From positions 5,465,194-5,529,193 of the forward strand of contig JAJEKV010000015.1 of NCBI GenBank assembly GCA_021234155.1: 64,000 nucleotides of DNA, given 5' to 3'. The stretch is from Isoetes taiwanensis (taxonomy: Eukaryota > Streptophyta > Lycopodiopsida > Isoetales > Isoetaceae). The notes below the pieces were generated by a model. It searched no databases and was not told the origin of the DNA. It saw only the letters and a list, made by a program, of their open reading frames with translations. Position 1 is the stretch's first letter. Every line of letters starts with the position of its first letter. Below, in pieces: positions 35,940 to 47,499 of this stretch. Position numbers and translations under genes: made by a program.

Positions 35940-36660
35940 ACAATGCCATCGATTCGAGCCATCACATCAGTATTCGAATGGGCAAGCATGCATCTCTCCC
36001 ATGCATGCATGCATGCATGCATTGCATACATTTTTTGGGTCTCTGGTTTGTTTGGGGATCGATATTTCTTGCAGGTTCTTCATCGACTTCTCATCGGCGT
36101 TGCATTTTCTCCTCTCTCAGCAGTTCCTTTGACTCCCACCCATCCTCTCCCTTAATGTATATATTATTTTAAATCTTGTTTTTTGTCGCATGGCACGCGT
36201 GAATAGCCCCTCGCTTTTTCGAGATGTAAATGTTGTTTTTTATCGCGTGGCACGCGTGATCAGCCCCGCGCTTTTCGAGGTTTTTTTTATCTATTGGTTT
36301 TTTTTGTTGGTGATGTGCAGGTTCATGGTTGATGCGCGACTTCAATATTCTTTGTGGAGCGTGGGTTTTTTTTGTCAGAACGTTTAGCAGCCTTGCGCTG
36401 TCCAAGCGCCTTGCCGAGATTTTGTCGCTAGGGTTTTTCTCGCGAAAATCCGAAAGGGCGGGGTTTTTTAATCCCAATGATAAGCTCTCAGCAGGTACAC
36501 TCGCCAACATCTGTAGCACATAATTATATTTGGGGCCCAGGTGTTGTAACTAGATATTCCCTATGTTTTTTATTTTTTGGGTAGCCTGCGATGTGCATCT
36601 ACCCACTCTATACTATTGTAGAAAAATTGTTGAGATGAATGAAAAGCCTAAGGATTGTAG
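35940..36660 (+). mobile_element. Repeat family A, copy 2 (single monomer)
   Basis: One monomer (GCCATCGATTCGAGCCATCA, the CATGCATGCATGCATGC stretch, CTTGCAGGTTCTTCATCGAC) is followed by the distal part, the structured module (36421-36484) and a 3' end. The 3' end (GATAAGCTCTC(A/G)GCAGGTAC, GGGTAGCCTGCGATGTGCA, GAGATGAATGAAAAGCCT) matches the minus copy at 52260-52440. The element therefore has a reproducible right end near 36650. Confidence 0.75.
36421..36484 (+). other. Structured 3' module, copy 4 (family A)
   Basis: Arms TTGTC (36422-36426) and GATAA (36479-36483) pair with one wobble. The core GGGTTTTTCTCGCGAAAATC and GGGCGGGGTTTTTTAATCCC is conserved. Confidence 0.55.
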
Positions 36661-37530
36661 ATTAAAGGTTTCTAATATCTCGTAAAGTCAATATTTTCCT
36701 AAAATGTACAAATATGGGCAAATGCTTTTTACAAAATTTTGGTTGGGAAAAAAAACGTTTTAATCAAAAATTAGATTCTTATGACATATTATTTTTTACG
36801 AAACCCTTATATGTAATAATACGTGAGTAACAAAAATAGGTAAAGATGAGGTGTGATCATTATAAATAGAGGACCTTTTAGTTCCTTTTTTCTGCTCATG
36901 AAGCTCAAATGAGCTGGGCGGCCTGTGTGATCCGGGCCGTTGAAGCTTAGTTATGACTAGGGTTTATGACCCGAGCCTTTGAAGTAGAATTATGAGGTGG
37001 ACGACATGTCTGAATTGAGCTTAGTTTCAGTAAACTATTATATCTAGCTAATTTAACATTTTTGTTTGTGCTAGCACTTGGGACTGGAGTGGCAAATCAT
37101 TCTATTGTCAAATGTGCTTATGCCATTGGCAAGGGGTACCATTACCATACCACACTAGCGTGCAGAATTCCACACTAGGGTGCCCATTCCGCAATTTATT
37201 TTCATTGTCACATATGTTTATAACATTGGCCCCACGCATGCCCTCGAAGTCACATAGGCAAACGTTATAATAACAATATATATAATGTAATATCATATAA
37301 TGTGGCGCGTGGCCTCGCATATGATAATATCATGTAATGTCTAATATAAGCTTGACAAGTTGTCCCTCATTGCCATACGAGAAATGAATGGGAACGACAA
37401 TCAATACTTTCTTCCACCTAGCAGGGCATGGTATTGCCTCTTGTTTGGTTGGACTATATGACGGTGTTACTTCGACCAATTCTTCCTTATACGTTTCCTA
37501 AAGTAAATGCCATGGACCATGGAGGACCCC
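36661..37530. other. Intergenic upstream of the cyclase
   Basis: No gene recognised. Confidence 0.4.
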
Positions 37531-37541
37531 ATTGGCTAGTG

Positions 37542-37548
37542 TATAAAT
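37542..37548 (+). promoter_or_regulatory. TATA-like box of the cyclase gene
   Basis: TATAAAT lies 62-68 bases before the ATG, with an inverted CCAAT motif (ATTGG, 37531-37535) just upstream. Position and sequence fit a core promoter; this is only suggestive. Confidence 0.3.
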
Positions 37549-37609
37549 TGGGTGCTAGTACTTCTAATTTTAAAGCAAAATTAGTACGTGCTTTTGCTGA
37601 AGTAGATCA

Positions 37610-39539
37610 ATGGAGGAAGAAATGCTAGATAATGCGATCCAGCATAGCCAAGAATACTTTTTATCAATTCAGAACGATGAGGGTTTTTGGGTTGGGATAT
37701 TGGATGGGGATGTGACAGCAGTTGCAGAAGCTGTGATGATCCACAAATTGTTTGGGAAGGAGCTGGAGCCAGTTGGGAAGGTGGAGAAATACTTGAGATC
37801 CCAGCAAAGAGAGGGCGGGGGTTGGGAGTTGTTTTATGGAGACGAAGGGCATTTAAGTGTATCAGTGGAGGCGTATATGACTTTGAGGCTATTGGGGGTA
37901 TCTGCAAATGATTCTGCTTTGCAAAAAGCTCGCCAATTCATTGTCCAAAATGGTGGGATCAGCCAGTGCCGCATTTTCACCAAGGTGAAACTTGCCCTTC
38001 TGGGATGCTTTGATTGGAGTGGAATCCCCTCCATCCCTCCGTGGATCATGCTCTTGCCTCCTTGGTTCCCCTCCACCATCTATGACATGGCCAGTTGGGC
38101 GCGTACATGCACCATCCCTCTCATCATTGTCTTTGACCGTAAGCCAATCTATCCTCTTGTTTTCCTTGATGAATTATATTCTGAAGGCCGCAAGCATGCT
38201 GTTCCTAACTTGCAATTTAAAGGCAAATGGACAGATTTATTCATCGGAATAGATCATATCTTGAAGGTGACAGAGAAATTAAACCTGGTGCCCTTTAGAA
38301 ACCACGGGATCAAAGCTGCTGAGGAATGGGTGCTGGAGAGAAGGACCGCATCTGGGGATTGGGGAGGTTCTATATTCACATTTTACTCTCTATTAGGCCT
38401 GAAAGCATTAGGTTATCCAGCCTCGCATCCTATAGTGGAGCGTGCTTTTATAGCATGGCGGAAATTCTATGCAATTGAGACAGAGGATGAGTTGCGAGTG
38501 CAGCAGATCACATCTCCAGTGTGGGATACTAGCCACACAATCCGTGCTTTTTGTGGATTCGGAATGGGGCCCGGATCATCCTTCCATACAAATGGGTATC
38601 CAATGGCTTCTTAAAACCAAATTGTTCAATATGGAGAGTGGGTCGTGAAGAACAAGATGGGCAAGCCGAGGAGGATGGGGATTTCAATTTGAACAACAAC
38701 TCTACCCCCGACATTGATGACTCGCCAATGTTGTAATGGCACTCAATCTAGTTAATCTTGAGAATACTTCTTCAATAAATGATGCAATCATTTGAGCAAT
38801 AGATTGGATTAAGAGTATGCAAAGGCAAAAGATGGAGGTTGGGGAGCTTATGATGTTGATAATAACCAATCTTGGTTGAACTCCACCCCATATAGTGACA
38901 TGAAAGCTATGATTGATCCTAGCTCTATCGATGTCACCGCAAGAGTCGTTGAGATGTGTGGTCGATGGAAGGCCATGGCATGCCCTCCCTCCCTTCATCC
39001 TCCATACGAAAAGCTATCATGTATTTTGGGGCAAGCAAGAACCTGAAGGTTGTTGGTTTGGTCGTTGGGGTGTCAATTACATATATGGTACATCTAGTGC
39101 TTTGCTTGCACTTTCTCACATTGCGCCTCATGCCTGTGCAAAAGAGATTAGTAAAGGTGTTGCTTGGTTAGTTGAATGTCAAGAGAAGAGTATAGATGGT
39201 GATGGTGGCTGGGGTGAAAGTTGCTTCAGTTACATCAATCCATCATTCAAAGGAGTTGGTGAGCATAGCACGCCATCCCAAACTGCATGGGCAATTCTTG
39301 GTCTACTAGCAGCAGGTGATGCTCTTGGTATATATGAATCAAAGTCCATCCAAAAGGGCATTCAATATTTATTGAATACCCAACAAGCTAATGGTTCATG
39401 GGTTGAACCTTATAATACAGGAACGGGTTTTCCAGGAGAGTTTTATCTCAAATATGGACTTTACCCACAATATTTTCCCTTAAGTGCCTTGGGGTCATAC
39501 AAGAAACATCTCCAAGGGGACTCTGCATTCATGTCGTAA
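37610..39539 (+). pseudogene. SHC: Bacterial-type squalene-hopene cyclase, intronless, broken by clustered indels
   Basis: The span (1,930 bp, about 640 codons) equals a full bacterial SHC. The family cyclises squalene to hopene/diplopterol on membranes. The first 334 codons are open: SIQNDEGFWVGILDGDVTAV, WFPSTIYDMASWARTC, TASGDWGGSIFTFYS, SPVWDTSHTIRAFCGF. The last 208 codons are also open: GCWFGRWGVNYIYGTSSALL, GDGGWGESCFSYINPS, STPSQTAWAILGLLAAGDAL, YNTGTGFPGEFYLKYGLYPQ. Several QW-type motifs are visible. The catalytic DxDD motif is present as D-I-D-D at 38710-38721. Between about 38565 and 39010 the frame changes at least six times, and TGA appears at 38793-38795. The encoded residues there remain family-like (GPDHPSIQMGIQWLLK, YGEWVVKNKMGKP, GGWGAYDVDN), so substitutions are few. 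Start: ATG at 37610 follows an in-frame TGA 12 bases upstream. No introns or A tail are seen. It could be a young pseudogene or sequence error. Confidence 0.9.
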
Positions 39540-41085
39540 AATTCACAACTACGTAAGTGACATTCTCTTGGTTTAGTTACTAAGTTATTGGGAAGCTTAC
39601 TCATAGTTAATAATTCTAGCAGTAGACCCTGGGTATTATTGCAGGACTCTTGGGCTAAGTATATGGCTCCAAAATTCTAGCATAGATGGAGCTAAGCATC
39701 AGTGCAAGCTTAAGTCTTATACACTAAAATTAAAAGGGCATTTAATAGATCCGTGCTAAGTCATAATCTCTACAGCTTGATATGTTTGCCATATAAAAAT
39801 GGATAGATTCTCATAGCGTTATTAAAACTTGCTTTATCTTTATTTATTTGCCAGGAAAATGCCCATTGGCATTCTACATTACACTATTTAGAAAGGTAGT
39901 ATATATATTTTAATGTAATTTTGCATTTTTCTTTCGAATGCTTCCTATTGCGTTCTCTCATTTTCTGCCCTCAGTAGTAGCTTGAGCAAGATCATGATCG
40001 GCTCTTGATGGGAGAGGACTAGTTGACTGCACCAGCAAAACTCTTCTCTCTTTGCTTTCTTCACAAAAAACGTCATAACTTCAAATGAAGTGATAGATTG
40101 AGACCAAACGTGTTTCTTAGAAAGATGTGTGGCAGGTAGGCTTCTCTGAAGTTTAGGAGCCTAAAATAGCTAATTTTGACTGGACTTGGTTAGGGATGCA
40201 ATTGCATTGCTCCTAAAACCTTTTTTATCGTAGTTAGAGATCCGTAACTCCCTTTTAGATGAAATTTATTACATTTGAAAGCTCTTTTAGACATATTTTA
40301 GAGATATAAGATCGTTGTCTTGAAACTCCACTACTAGCTCTCTTCACAAATATATATTTGAAAAAATATTTGTTTTAACATTTTTTACTGTCCTATGGGG
40401 TTAAAAGTTATGCAAACTACCCAAGATTAAAAAGATCTCAATGAGATCTATCTATTGGACCAAACAAGAGCTCATTTGGACTTTTCTATCAATACTTACA
40501 CTAGAAAATGTGATCGAGTGAGTTAATTATAACAATTTTGCTGACTGAATTACCAGTTCTATTTTTCTGATTGGTAGTTCATATAACTTAGTCAACAGTT
40601 CTTAGAAAGCCCTTTTATGATCTCAAAAAAATCCTAATTTACCGAAATACACTTACTCTTATCTCTCCTCGAGGATAGGGAAGATCATAACGGGTATAAT
40701 GCATTGCATTGCTAGGTACCCATTTTTACACCATTATACTAAATGAAAACTACTGATGAAATAATTTTATATTGTAAGAAAACTTACCAAGATTAGCTTT
40801 GGCTTGCAAAGCCCCTTTCCACCTGTAATGGATGGAACTTCTGTCATAAAATAGGGGTCCTTGGCCTCGGCTTTGATAAATATCTTATTCCAAAATTGTA
40901 CTGGGAGGAAACGAGGGAGGGAAAAATAAAAGTACTTCTCTAAGAATTAGAAGAGATTAGATAAAACGGGAGCAATCTAAAAAAAATAACAATCTAAAAA
41001 AATGAAAAAACAAATTTGACAATCTAACAAACTTAAAAAATCGGACAAGCAAAAAGGAGAAATCATAACTTGTAAATAACATTTT
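39540..41085. other. 3' flank of the cyclase, nothing recognised
   Basis: AT-rich with A-rich runs near 40980-41040; no gene seen. Confidence 0.4.
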
Positions 41086-41168
41086 GATAATGAGAATGAG
41101 AATGAGAATGATTTTTTATCGTCCACTGAGGCCAATCGGCCTATGGGATATAAGGGGAGCTAAACAAA

Positions 41169-41234
41169 CTTATTCTTGTCAGGGTTAAAACCCCCGGCGA
41201 GGGTTTTCGAGGGAAAAACCGTGGCAGTAATAAG
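41169..41234 (-). other. Structured 3' module, copy 5
   Basis: Arms CTTATTCTTG (41169-41178) and CAGTAATAAG (41225-41234) still pair mostly, with one disrupted position. The core GAGGGTTTTCGAGGGAAAAA is as in copy 2. Confidence 0.65.
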
Positions 41235-42129
41235 AATGCTGTCAAACTGTACAAGTATACATCAATGTTTATATACATGTCAAGTGTGTGCCCGAGGACA
41301 TAGCTGATCTCGCATGTCCATAACCTCTTGAAGATATTATCCCAGCACCCGTACGGATGCTGTGCTCAATGTCACATGTAACGGCTGGCTGGGCGACCAA
41401 CTCAAAGATATCATGTCCGAATTTGATCATATCTTTGGGCAACTTTGAAGGGTATGAGATTCATCCTCAATGACTCCCATTTGGCGGCATTGACAGAGCT
41501 TGCCTGGCGTGGCTCACCAATCCATCCGCCTTTGTCTCAATTCAAGATGATGTGCCCCCTGTGCGAATGGAGGCAATGAGTCTCCGGCGCCTTTTCACGG
41601 GCAAGTGGATACGCAGGTAGCATTGCGGGCCTCGTTCCAATGTGGGATTTATGTGGGCCGGTAGTGTCTTTGTCTTGACTGTTCAAGGGCATTAGCATCC
41701 CAAAGCTTTGGCGAGGAAGCAATCGTCAAGATATTGCCTCAAGCTATGGCGATCGCCTCTGTTTGCACATGTATGCACATTGCTCTCGCACATTCCATCT
41801 AGCCAACCATTGAGCTCTCTTTTTCCCTCCAGTGAGGCCTTGAGCGCTGCGGCTCCATTGCCATGATATAAGCTAGTTTAGGGAGGCGAGCATCGTCCAT
41901 ATTGACCACCTTCGAAAATAGACAATGTGGCGATCAAGGGCAGCCATCCCTGAAGAGGCAAGAATCCTGTCTCCTGCGGTAGAATTTGATATGGGACCGT
42001 GGACTTCACCCCTAGTGCTCGTACTAAGAAGGCTTTCTAGACCTGCTCCAAGTCATTCCAAGTAGCCATACTTCCACCCCGTATATAAAAGGGACAGCTC
42101 CACTAAGACCTTGAGCAGCGTGGATCGAT

Positions 42130-43650
42130 GGGCCCAATCATACAACTCCGGCTCTATGACTATTGTTTTGCATTGCATATAGTGCCTTCCTGCCGTCACA
42201 CTCGTAGCCGTATGGATGTGTCCCGGTGCATAGTAGAAGGAAACTCCACTCCCAAATATTTGTATGTGGATGCAACTTCCACATTTTGGCCTCGATGGCG
42301 AAGGAGGGGACCCCTACCGTGGGAAGACGATATGAAAACCACCTTAGTCTTGGGTTGGTTGACGCCGCATATCGGCCGCTTGGGAGAATCGTGTCCAGGG
42401 GCATCGAGATGTCGTTGCATGTCTGGCTGGTGTGTAAGCTAGGAGGTCCACATCATCGATATATTAACCGCCTCGATGATCGATAGAGAAGGTGAGCTCC
42501 ATCGCCCCCATTATCGCCAAGCCAGCTCTCCAATTGATCAATGTAAAGCCCAAACAATGTTGGGGGAGAGGGCATCCCCGACGAACCCCCGATCTTTTGC
42601 TATCAAATGGTTGGCTTGTCTGCTGCCAACCGACCCGAGCATCTTTTCAGATAGCTTGCATTAATCGCATTCTCGCAAATCTACAGAACCCCCAAATTGC
42701 TGATCTTGCCCATAGTTTTTCCCGAGGCACGATGTCAAACGCCTTCGCCAAAATCCACAAAGCAACAATATAGATCCCGGACGGCGGTTCTGGCTGTCTT
42801 CAATCGAAGTTCGCAATGTGAAGATGTGGTCAATGGTTGAGTGCCATGGTGCGAATCCGCGCCGGGTGAGGGCCCGCACCTCTGCGCCGCCTCACCTTGA
42901 CCCAACCGCCGCCGAGAATCCCAAAGCAATTTTGCAAACACCGAACCGACCATGATTGTTCGATAATTGGCCGGGCGATTGTGGGTCACCTGCTTTATAT
43001 ATGGGAACAACTCGCTATTGGTCCTTTGCGCGGGGAAACCTTCCCTGTAATGCCTTGTTGAACAAGGATGACCAAGATCAGATATGGACGGCCCCGCCCA
43101 CTTAAGTAATTACGCCGCGCATACCATCCAAGTCTGGGGCTTTCCCATTGGCAAGACGCTGCAAGCCTTGTTCCACGTCCGAATCTGTGATTTCCAGCAC
43201 TGGGCCTTCTTGCAAGGGTAATGCTGCATGTGCACCCTGAGGGTCGTATAGCTGTTGCAAGTATTGTCTCCACTGCTCGGGAGTGATATTCCCTGTGGGC
43301 TGTACTGGCTTTCTAAGAACCCTTCGCCAGAAGGTCCTGGGATGACGTTCCAGGAGGTAAAACATTTCCCTTTGATGCGCTGCAATGTACCTGGCTTTCT
43401 TAGCTTTAAGGAAGATGCGGTAATCTGTCTGACTGCATGTGGGCGTAAAAGCGGGTCTGTGACTTGGCGGAGCCAGCGTTTGTGTTCCTTGCACTCTGCA
43501 TCAAACCATTGATTACATGGGAAGGTTGTGTTCGGAGGTCCGTCATGGCGGCTTATCCCAAAGCACCTCTCGCCGCTTGATCCTAAGCACATCGGTCGGT
43601 CGTCACGTGCATTTGCTCTAGTGTAGGATATTGCAAAATTTCTGCGGGTC
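42130..43650 (-). pseudogene. LINE ORF2 reverse transcriptase pseudogene
   Basis: The longest open piece (43652-43102, two overlapping frames) covers the linker and RT motif 0/1 region ending NGKAPDLDGM. Downstream pieces, in other frames, carry DLYCCFVDF, the Y-x-DD box (about 42450) and VEVASTYKYLGVEF (about 42290). The enzyme would copy LINE RNA at a nicked target. At least four frame changes separate the motifs. Confidence 0.8.
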
Positions 43651-45245
43651 ATCTATAAGCATCCGGGCATAAGCCCCCCGCATGTTCGTAATCAATCGCG
43701 GTGAGGCATGTGAGGAGTTGTTGCACCGGGGGTTCGCACAACCCGCCAAGCCAACTTCAAGTAAAGTGGTAAGTGGTGCGAGTCGATCTCTTCATCCCTA
43801 TTAGTCGTTCCCACACGAAAGTGCTTGGCGACATGCATATCGCCTTTCAAAGACATAGTCCACATAGTCCACCACACTAGATCCGCCCCGGTTTTCACGC
43901 CTACAAGTGCTCTTGCGAGTGGAAGGCCCTTTGTGCTAGTCCATTGCGCATTACCAGGTCAAAGATATCTTGAGCAAGAGCAAAGCAATGTCGACCATTA
44001 GCTGCGGCGTGACGATTGTCATCGATGTCCGTGGCCAAGCTCCTTCTGCGGGGATGCAACCGCAATATATCATCGGGTCAAAGGGATCAAATCTCATGGG
44101 TTGTTCTACCCCGGCGGCGCATTGAAGTCTCAAAGGAGTATGACGCTGCCAACCGTGTATGTCATCATATAGATCGACATAGGGGTCCGGCCTATCCACA
44201 TCCAGAAGTGGGTGTGATAGAAGTTGCTACGCATGTGGAAAGTAGCGGTACGCCACAAAGAGGGTCTCAAGCTTTCGCGGTTTACACACGCACCCACAGT
44301 ACCGGTTGTGCTTGTGCGTCTTGAACAAGGAGATTGATTGTGCCAAGGTTGTTCGGTAGTAGCAGGCAACCCCCATGCCCCGCTTTCTGTGCAATCATTG
44401 AAGATTGAGTAGTGCCGGTATCCGGCAAGTCGGTATCCTCGTGTCTGCATGCTCCCATGTTTCCATGAGAAAGATGAGATCCATGTCTGCAAAGAATCGA
44501 AGTTGAGACTATCTCCCTTCATGGGAAGCCCGACAATTCCGTGAGACCATGCGAGGCACAATTCCTATTTGTTGGCAGGGGGCGGTGGAGATTCGATGGC
44601 GATAGCGTAAGGGGTGGCGAAGTGGAAGCGTACCGAGATGTGCGAAACAACGAAGGTGAGGCAACTTGAGGCGCGGCTGTAGAGGGTAGCGGCAGCGGGC
44701 CCGCCGTAGGTCTTTGGAGGGTTAGCAAGATTCGTAGCAAAAGATTCGGCGGCGAAAATTTGCATCTTGCCCCGAATCGGACCCTGCAGCTCCTCCCCGT
44801 CTGCGAATGCTTTTAACTTTGGCCAACTCGTACTGCGGTCTTCTTTGTTGGGCTGGGGTCGTCTCGGACAACATACGTGGAGTTCCCTTTAGCCGCCTAC
44901 CCCGCACGTGATGGCCGCTTTCACTTGCGCATCTCGTGCATCGCGGAAGCGTGACCACCCGTGTGGCGGTGCGGGTCTTTGGACGCCATGGCGTCTCGCC
45001 CTAATAATGTTTACCGGCATGGGGAAACACGCTGTTTTTCAGTAGCCAGCTGCCTCTTGAGCAATTTGGGTGTGGAGGCCTGCATTTCCTCTGCCAAGCA
45101 AGCAATTCGAGCTCTGTTGCCCTCTGCCATTGCTTGAACCTGTTTCCAGTGCTCCTCAACTACCTGGTTTGGTGGTGGTGAAGCACGGATACGGCTTGCC
45201 GCTAGGCTAGAGTATATGTCATATGCCTGCCGAGCTATGCTTGTT

Positions 45246-45479
45246 GCACGAGACTTTTATTAGGCATAAATAATAAGATACAATGAAAAATGAGAGATTC
45301 CCTAAAATGATTTGAATAGTTTCATAATAGAGATTTCATAGAATGATGATTTAAGATATTTGATAATTTAATTTTTTCAATCACTACGTATAATAGTTTG
45401 TCAATTCAATAACATTTAATGTTGACAAATAGATCATTTGATAAGTGCCAAATTATGAACATAGATCATTTGACATATT
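45246..45479. other. AT-rich spacer
   Basis: Nothing recognised between the LINE 5' end and the SINE. Confidence 0.4.
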
Positions 45480-45790
45480 CTAAACAAGGTGCACCCTGGA
45501 CTACCACAGTCGTCGGATTCGTCGATCCTACGACCCAGATCGTATGTTGGACCCTCTGGGCACCTCTCCTTTCGCTTATAGTCATTTATTATTGGAGACG
45601 CCTATGATTTTGAAATATGAAATACGATTTCGCCTAAGGTTTTAAGGGAATATCGAACATCTATACGGCTTTGTTTAAGATTTTAGAATATCAAATACGG
45701 GGGCTCGAACCTCTACCAAAATAACTCAATGTCCTAATAAGACTACTTTAACCAATGTACCCAGTGAGCTAATGTGATTATTTTTTATCT
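45480..45790 (-). mobile_element. tRNA-derived SINE, copy 3 (most complete)
   Basis: On the minus strand the head carries an A-box TAGCTCACTGGG (45771-45760) and a B-box GGTTCGAGCCC (45711-45701), about 60 bases apart. That spacing is longer than in a standard tRNA and would fit a long variable arm or an intron-derived insert. The body that follows (ATTTCATATTTCAAAATCAT, AATAAATGACTATA, GTGCCCAGAGGGTCCAACAT) matches copy 1 at 24.1 kb. No functional tRNA fold is expected. An RNA polymerase III promoter of this type is the hallmark of SINEs. Confidence 0.7.
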
Positions 45791-46725
45791 TGAATCTATG
45801 TTTTTTTTTATAACAACCCATTGAATTGTTTTAGAGATATATTGTCTATGGTTTCAGGAATTGTTATTTTTACATCCATATCAAATCCCCTTAAAACCCC
45901 CTGTTATTTTGCTACATATTAATCTAATAAAAATTTGACAATTTCTTCATATCCAAGAGACTAGATAAATGACAATTTATAAATGATAGATAATTTTATT
46001 AAAACATTAACATGGCAACTTTAACTTAACAAGCTTTAAAATTTTAAGAAATAATTGTAAAAACATATCCAACTTGTTAATTTGGGATTTTTCAGTCTAT
46101 ACAAAATAAGTTCTAATTTTATTTTAAGGTTTTTCATTTTCTAAGATTTTAAGTGTTTTGGTTGATGGATAAAATTCACAATTTTCCTAAAATGAAAAAG
46201 GCATATGCTTTCATTAACAAATTTTCTTAATGCGTGTGCATCTCTCTTCGTTACCTCATTCTTTTCTCCCACTCATTCCTACATTGAAAGATGCCCACTG
46301 ATCTGTTTTAGAAAACTTTTTGAGAAAATGTAGGCTCGGGTTTAGAAAAAGGAGGTGTGCGGATTTAAGGGGTACATTTGGTTGGAGGCATCCATTGAGC
46401 ACAAGAGATATGCCTTGGATTGTTTGCTTCATATCCATCCAGATCTGTTTTTTATATCTTGACAGAAGATAATGACATTGGGAATGGATATTATGCATCT
46501 GGTTGAGATTTACCACAACAAGTACATCATCGTATCCCTGTAAGTATAACAATTTCTTTTATCGTTTGTTTGATGGGTTAATTTGGGATTTTAACTTTTC
46601 GCTCTTCTTGATAAATTAGAAGACCTATCTATGTTTCTGATATGGTTCGGGGACCATAGGGACCACTTGAGTAGATTTTGAGGAGGTAGCATCTAATTAT
46701 CACATATAGAGGGTCAAACCTCAAT
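45791..46725. other. Unassigned
   Basis: AT-rich. A 98-codon minus-strand frame (46552-46256) has no clear family. Confidence 0.3.
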
Positions 46726-46730
46726 GTCTA

Positions 46731-46809
46731 GATGCTTTTGCTCAGTTTGTTAGAGCACAGTAGTTAAGGTCTCATATCAATAGTATTAGAGTCAAGTCTC
46801 GAGAGTATC
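46731..46809 (+). other. tRNA-like sequence (probable tRNA relic or SINE head)
   Basis: The ends GATGCTT and GAGTATC can pair over 7 bp with two wobbles. TTGCTCAGTTTGTTAGAGCA resembles a D-arm/A-box, and GAGTCAAGTCTC resembles a T-arm/B-box. The anticodon arm and T stem do not fold cleanly, so I do not call a functional tRNA. Confidence 0.35.
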
Positions 46810-46879
46810 CCAAATGCCTCATGGGCAAATGATGTAAGTCCCATATGCCCACGGGCAAGCATTCCGAGGAAGGGAGGAA

Positions 46880-47285
46880 TTGAATGGTTTTGGGAGAGTA
46901 CATACCACTCACAGATTTCTATGCCTTAATCCATTTCTTGACGATCCCTGGAATATTATTAAAAATACCGAAATCGAATAGAGACTATGAGGGAGAGACA
47001 TCCTTACATTCCTCCATCCAAAAGGATAGCACTTAGATAGGTAGTGCTTGATCATGCTGGAGATTGGATGATTGGTTAAAACATGACTAGCAATGTATAT
47101 AACTTGGCAGGCTGGGCAACCCCTTGCGTCTCAATGTTATCACTCCAAGTCCATCAAACTTTCATTTCTTGCAGCATTTAGCCATGGAGACTGGCTGGAA
47201 TCCAGCATCTATTATTCCCACCACTAGCAATAAATCTCCCAATGACACCCTGGAGCCTGAAAGTGACTTTCTTAGGATCAAGGAG
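46880..47285 (-). mobile_element. L1-type LINE ORF2 fragment, second copy
   Basis: Closely similar to 49970-50345: CATACCACTCACAGATTTC, GGGAGAGACATCCTTACATT, CATCCAAAAGGATAGCACTT, TTCTTGCAGCATTTAGCCAT, CCAGCATCTATTATTCCCAC. It lies in the same orientation as the RT-containing copy at 50.2-50.5 kb, so both come from the same part of ORF2. Non-functional. Confidence 0.7.
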
Positions 47286-47499
47286 ATGCGCCACTGAATT
47301 TGTTGATCGTGCCTAATCCCTTATATGTTATAGAGATTGGCATGATCATGTCCTAGATCACGAAGAGTAGAGTCATGGAATTCTATAAAGCCATCATTAT
47401 TAAATAAATGAATATATAGAACAGGGGGTTTCCTTTGTGTTTTTTGTACGTTTTTCAATATGGTTTTGCTATGATTTTATGTATTCGTTTGACTGTACT

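Larger units (their letters stand above)
41088..45245 (-). mobile_element. Nearly full-length decayed LINE with (ATTCTC)n tail
   Basis: Minus strand, in order: a degenerate N-terminal/coiled region (about 45240-44800); an endonuclease relic (about 44560-43700); the reverse transcriptase (43500-42130); a Cys-containing finger segment (about 41505-41440, C-x-C-x5-VIEDESHTL-x2-C); the 3' untranslated region with the structured module (41169-41234); and a (TCATTC)n tail ending at about 41090. RT landmarks: LANGKAPDLDGM, NYRTIMVGSVFAKLL, YCCFVDFGEGV, GCPLSPTLFG-like, Y-x-D-D-V-D-L-L-A at the catalytic site, and YKYLGVEF. It is more GC-rich than its flanks. Stops and frameshifts are many. The simple-repeat tail and compact layout recall RTE-type LINEs, but I cannot fix the clade by eye. 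Confidence 0.8.

Noticed and set aside
37610-39539. Plant oxidosqualene cyclase (cycloartenol synthase type)
   Set aside because: The length, lack of introns, D-I-D-D motif and the GRWGVNYIYGT and TGTGFPG context fit squalene-hopene cyclase; the DCTAE motif of oxidosqualene cyclases is absent.
42128-43512. Plus-strand open frames over the LINE
   Set aside because: They are antisense to recognised reverse-transcriptase motifs on the minus strand.
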